A DNA stretch of 64,000 nucleotides from Ahaetulla prasina (lineage: Eukaryota > Chordata > Lepidosauria > Squamata > Colubridae), in NCBI RefSeq assembly GCF_028640845.1, contig NC_080539.1, forward strand, positions 177,160,736-177,224,735, given 5' to 3'. A program made the translations under genes and the position numbers. Shown piece after piece: positions 60,166 through 64,000 of this stretch (position 1 is the stretch's first letter; each line of letters starts with the position of its first letter). The notes under the pieces are model-generated. The model saw only the letters and a program-made list of their open reading frames with translations, searched no databases and was not told the DNA's origin.

Positions 60166-60279
60166 GAATTATCAATAAGATCAAATAGGGAGACCAGCAG
60201 TAGAGAACCCAGTCGGGCGTTCTACAAGAGTCTGCCCCCCAGCTCAACAAAGTTGCCATTTTCCAATGTATGTGATATA

Positions 60280-60824
60280 CTAGTGATGGCTAACCTTTTT
60301 GCCATCATGTGCCAGGAGGTGGGAGGTGGGTGGGTCACACACGCGTGTGCACACACCCATAATTCTATGCGCCCCACTCTGGCACATGCACACACGACCC
60401 CCCCCACTCCCCTCGCTCCTGGCATGTGATGGCCCGGTAGGCCCGTTTTTCTCTCTCACCTGGCTCCAGAGTCTCTCTCTATGAGTCTGGGGAGGGCAAA
60501 AACAGTGGTCCCCCCCCCGGAGGCCCGAAACTGCCCGTTTGCCAACTTCCAGTTGGACAGGAAGTGATTTTTTTTGCTGTCCCCAGCCTCCAGAGAGGCT
60601 CATCAGGAAACTCCTAGAGAGGCTCATCAGGAAATGTCACTTCCTGACCAACCCCCAGGCCCTCCAGAGGCAGGAAACATCCTGTTTCTCTACTTCTAGT
60701 CAGCCCAGAAGTCCCGAAAATCAGCTGACCAGTGCGCGTATGTGCGCCAGAGCAGAGCTCGCGTGCCCACTGATATGGCTGCACGTGCCACCTTTGGCAC
60801 ACGTGGCCTAGGTTTGCCATCACG
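60280..60824. mobile_element. non-autonomous hAT element, 545 bp
   Basis: Ends ctagtgatggctaacctttt and (inverted right end) cgtgatggcaaacctaggcc, with a perfect 8-bp duplication gtgatata at 60272-60279 and 60825-60832. The interior is GC-rich, contains a direct repeat (gagaggctcatcaggaaa twice, 60594-60636) and no gene. Same family as 43805-44556. Confidence 0.92.
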
Positions 60825-60832
60825 GTGATATA

Positions 60833-62323
60833 CAGTAGACCTGTTAAGGTCTATAACTGTTTATAACAGTTATAAACAGCAAAAAAGCAGTGTTAAAATT
60901 CTTTAATAAGCAGTAAAAGTATCGGTTTTCTTAGACCAGCCTATTATATTTCATGAACTGAACCATACATCTTCTGGAGTAACCCAAAGTCACTCAGCAA
61001 GAATTACCTTCAAGATTGTCTCAAAATGGGTCCTTATGATAGAAGCAGATGAAGCTAAATCTCTTGGGACTGGATTGACCTCATGGATCCTAAAGCTCAG
61101 ATTAGGGTTTTAGGGCATGTTTCTAAGGAGTGAATTTATTCTTAGTGGCCTGGGGTATAACTCAGTTTGATGGAGGATCAACATTGTAAACATAGTAGTG
61201 ATTTCATTGCTTTTGCACTCCTTTAAGGATTGCTTTAAAGTGGAATCCTCTTATATTTCAATTCACCATGGTATCAGCTACTTTGATAGTAGGAGTGTGG
61301 GGCTAAAGAGAGGAATCAGGATGAAATTATTTTTAGTGAACTGCAGATGCTTTGATGTTTCCAAGTTAAGATTGTTGGATTGGCTTCCCAGGGTTCCAAG
61401 TTTGGGAACTGGATATTGAAACAGGTTTAATGCTACATTATAGTATAATAGTGACAAGGCTTGTTTCAAATCAGTTAATTTTTCGCTAGGAACAGTTAGA
61501 TCTTTTAGCCAGAAGGTAAGAGTTCATAACTAAAATTTCCTCTGAAAAGGGTATTTGTCAATGCCAGACATAATGATGTTTGGCTGTCTCTTCTTAAGAC
61601 TGCTTCATCAGCTTGGAATTATACATAGTTTTACTTCTTTGTCAATTATGATGCCATTGCTCTTGTGCTTAGTACATGTCTTTATTATATTTTTATAAAC
61701 CATAATGCAGGAGTAGCTGATACTCATTACAGTGTCATCACCATCCCGCCCCACCCACTCTCCAGCAAAAAAAAAAAGTGTATTGGTAGTTTTATTCATT
61801 CAGATGCCTGCAGAGCTAATTGGTTTCATTCATTTTCATATAAGTTTTCATTTCAGAATAAAAAAATGCTCGCATCAAACAAACACTTGTCACCCATTTC
61901 TCTTTCTTAAGGCATAACAACTGCAAGAAATCAGTTAAGCTACAGTAATAACTGCCTTCTCATTTGGTACTTTTTTAATATTTATGCTTCACTCCAGTGT
62001 ACTCACAATATTTTCATTCATCCAATGTCAACCATTGCAGAAAAGATTACTATCTGAAAGAACTTTAAAAGAAAAGAACCAATAGAAGAGATATTGTAAA
62101 ATACCATATCTTTAAAATATATCATAATTTGTTCAATTTTATTACATTTGCTTCCTAGGCTTTACTTACCATTTTCAAAAAGACACAGTAGGAGAAACAC
62201 TTATATAAGTACATCATAGAAGTCATGCATAGTGCTGAAAATGTGTTTTTATCTTCCAGTATTTCAGCAATTTATTTTGTTGTCAGTGATAAGTATTAAA
62301 ATGTTGTTGTTTTTTTCTTCCAG
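60833..62323. other. AT-rich intron sequence, nothing recognised
   Basis: No exon-like segment; the acceptor of exon F is preceded by a clear polypyrimidine run at 62305-62323. Confidence 0.5.
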
Positions 62324-62457
62324 CTGTGCTTACTGATACTTTTATGATCTTTTCATTTTGGGAACAAAGCAAACTCTGTTTCTTTCAACTCTCAAAAAAA
62401 CCAAATTCTCCGGATGTAAACAAAAGACTTGAAAAACTCTCAAACTTCGATTTTAAG
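62324..62457 (+). CDS. WDPCP: WDPCP coding exon F
   Basis: A 134-bp exon between acceptor ttgtttttttcttccag and donor gtacag, completing the codon split from exon E (Ala) and ending on a whole codon. It includes VLTDTFMIFSFWEQSKLCFF and, at its end, VNKRLEKLSNFDFK. Human WDPCP, as recalled, has LLTDSFIILSFLAQNKLCFI and VNKRLEKLSALDYK at these places. These are strands of the first propeller blades. The exon is intact with no stop or frameshift, so the locus looks functional in the part seen. Further exons lie beyond the window. Confidence 0.95.
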
Positions 62458-62987
62458 GTACAGCCTTTAATGATTTTGCAAGTATCATAATTGTATCATA
62501 ATTGGAGAAATGGATGTTAATAAAAAGATAGGGTTTTAGTATAAAGTATAGACAAATCTTTCCAGTGATACTTAAATTGAATTTCATATGGATTGTTATA
62601 ACTGTCAAGAAAGATAGGTAGGCAGGCAGCAGACAGACAGACAGACATTTCAGTCTACTTCATACTATAAGGTTTTAGAAATGGTTACCAAAGGTATACT
62701 GTAGACAAACTTAGGCCAGATTGTGCTTAATCTTGAAAACATATGACAAGGAGGACACAGATGTATCAGTGATAAATAAGCTCCTCTTGTATTCTACTGT
62801 GTATCTGAATCCTGATGAAGGAAGAAAACCATGGCGCATTAACCAGTCTGCAACTAGGAGCTTAAAAATGATAATATTGTGCAACAAAAATGCAGTAAAT
62901 GGAATTATTACAAACTTTGCATAAACTATTAAAATCCAAATTTAGTTGGCAATACCAGTCTAGGCCCTGGAGGTAGCATTGTGCTTG
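62458..62987. other. intron sequence after exon F
   Basis: Nothing recognised except a short (GGCA)/(GACA)n microsatellite at 62612-62646. Confidence 0.5.
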
Positions 62988-64000
62988 TTAGGTTAGGTTA
63001 GGTTAGGTTTATTAGATTTCTATACCGCCCTTCTCCCGAAGGACTCAGGGAGGTTCACAGCCAGCATAAAAACAGAATTCACAATAGTCACAAAATAAAT
63101 TAAAAACAATATAAAAATCTAATTAAATTTTGGCTAACAATTAAGAATCTTTAAACTCTAATAATAAAACCCCAATTAAAAACAACACATTACACATTAG
63201 GCCAGCCCTGCGCGATGAAACAATAGGGTCTTGAGCTCGCGTCGGAAGGTCCAGAGGTTGGGGAGTGATTGTAACCCCGGAGGAAGCTTGTTCCAGAGGG
63301 TAGGAGCCCCCACAAGAAAGCTCTCCCCCTGGGGGTCGCCAGCTGACATTGTTTGGCTGACGGCACCCTGAGGAGACCCTCCCTGTGGGAGTGCACAGGT
63401 CGATGGGAGGCTACCGGTGGCAGCAGGCAGTCCCGTAAGTACCCCGGTCCGAAGCCATGGAGCGCTTTAAAGGTGGTTACCAACACCTTGAATTGCACCC
63501 GGAAAACCACCGGCAACCAGTGCAGCCTGCGCAGGAGAGGTCTTATATGGGAGCCATGAGTGGCTCCCTCTATCACCCGCGCAGCCGCATTCTGGACCAG
63601 TTGGAGCCTCCGGGTGCCCTTCAAGGGGAGCCCCATGTAGAGAGCGTTACAGTAGTCCAGGCGGGAAGTGACGAGGGCATGAGTGACCGTGCACAAGGCA
63701 TCCCGGTCTATGAAGGGGTGCAACTGGCGAATCAGGAGTACCTGATAAAAAGGGCCTCCTGGCGACGGCCGTCATGTGGTCTTCTAACGACAGCTGAGCA
63801 TCCAGGAGAACACCCAAGTTGCGAACCCTCTCCATAGAGGCCAATGACTCGGCACCAACAGCCAGCGATGGAACCAGCTGACTGTACCAGGACGCCGGTA
63901 TCCACAGCCACTCAGTCTTGGAGGGATTGAGTCGAAGCCCGTTCCTCCCCATCCAGACCCACACGGCCTCCAAACACTGGGACATCACGTTGACGGCTTC
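62988..64000 (-). mobile_element. L2-type LINE 3' half, runs off the window
   Basis: The 3' end at 62988-63010 is a (GGTTA)n run, followed on the + strand by ataccgcccttctcccgaag and gactcagggaggttcacagc. ORF2 continues leftwards on the minus strand past position 64000. This family differs from the 10133 element and shares its tail with the SINE at 14744-15028. Confidence 0.88.
63190..63988 (-). pseudogene. L2-type reverse transcriptase C-terminus
   Basis: Two minus-strand frames abut. 63647-63988 holds the RT region after the catalytic motif: GRNGLRLNPSKTEWLWIPAS (about 14-33), then RVRNLGVLLDAQLSLEDHMT. 63190-63723 holds the thumb and C-terminus: TVTHALVTSRLDYCNALYMG (about 13-32), LVQNAAARVIEGATHGSHIR, then LRRLHWLPVVFRVQFKVLVT. 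A frameshift near 63740 separates them, and the extreme C-terminus diverges after SAKQCQLATPRGRAF. The upstream RT core lies outside the window. The element looks fairly young but broken. Confidence 0.85.

Larger units (their letters stand above)
47575..62323 (+). other. WDPCP intron E-F, transposon-rich
   Basis: A 14.7-kb GT...AG intron. It contains the hAT composite 48018-51438, the TA-flanked element 51554-54985, a CR1 tail, a decayed R4-like LINE fragment and the hAT element 60280-60824. These account for more than half its length. Listed separately. Confidence 0.85.

Overview
The window is AT-rich, repeat-dense vertebrate nuclear DNA, most likely from a squamate reptile and probably a snake. 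The evidence is the repeat set. It includes an L2/CR1-type LINE whose 3' end carries an (AATAG)n tail, CR1 3' ends of the 'ggttggactaga...ccttccaactct' type, tRNA-derived SINEs with A and B boxes, many non-autonomous hAT elements with 8-bp target duplications, Penelope-like fragments and a teleost-type Tc1 copy. No bacterial, viral or CRISPR features are visible.

One host gene is recognisable: WDPCP (the vertebrate Fritz homologue, a planar-cell-polarity/ciliogenesis effector) on the + strand. Six consecutive coding exons with consensus splice sites and compatible phases lie at 37644-37688, 38780-38830, 41619-41689, 41942-42001, 47460-47574 and 62324-62457. They total 476 bp, about 158 residues near the N-terminus. 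The exon with the first ~20 codons was not found, and the rest of the gene lies beyond 64000. Positions 1-37643 are therefore either upstream flank or a very long 5' intron; I cannot decide which.

Layout. 1-16 kb: a 1.9-kb hAT element with an 0.8-kb polypyrimidine tract, four minus-strand copies of one L2-like LINE (that at 10133-13440 is nearly intact), a three-level nested CR1/hAT/CR1 insertion, and a 2.1-kb hAT element containing a SINE. 16.5-18 kb: a decayed Tc1 element. 18-31 kb: mostly featureless AT-rich sequence with a small hAT MITE and a Penelope-like fold-back. 31.5-34.1 kb: a 5'-truncated CR1 LINE with endonuclease and reverse transcriptase remnants. 35.7-36.7 kb: a Penelope-like cluster of direct and inverted copies with hammerhead-like cores, followed by an (AT)n tract. 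37.6-62.5 kb: the WDPCP exons and introns. The 14.7-kb intron between the last two exons holds a 3.4-kb hAT composite (48018-51438), a 3.4-kb TA-flanked element (51554-54985) and a 545-bp hAT element (60280-60824). 63-64 kb: the 3' end of another L2-type LINE, continuing past the window.

The most unusual part is 51554-54985. It contains a CpG-rich palindrome of about 0.7 kb, a five-copy ~130-bp minisatellite, an exon-like open segment ending in a consensus splice donor whose phase matches the next WDPCP exon, and a LINE insertion bounded by a 31-bp perfect direct repeat. All identifications come from reading the sequence and from memory of the families; no database search was run.
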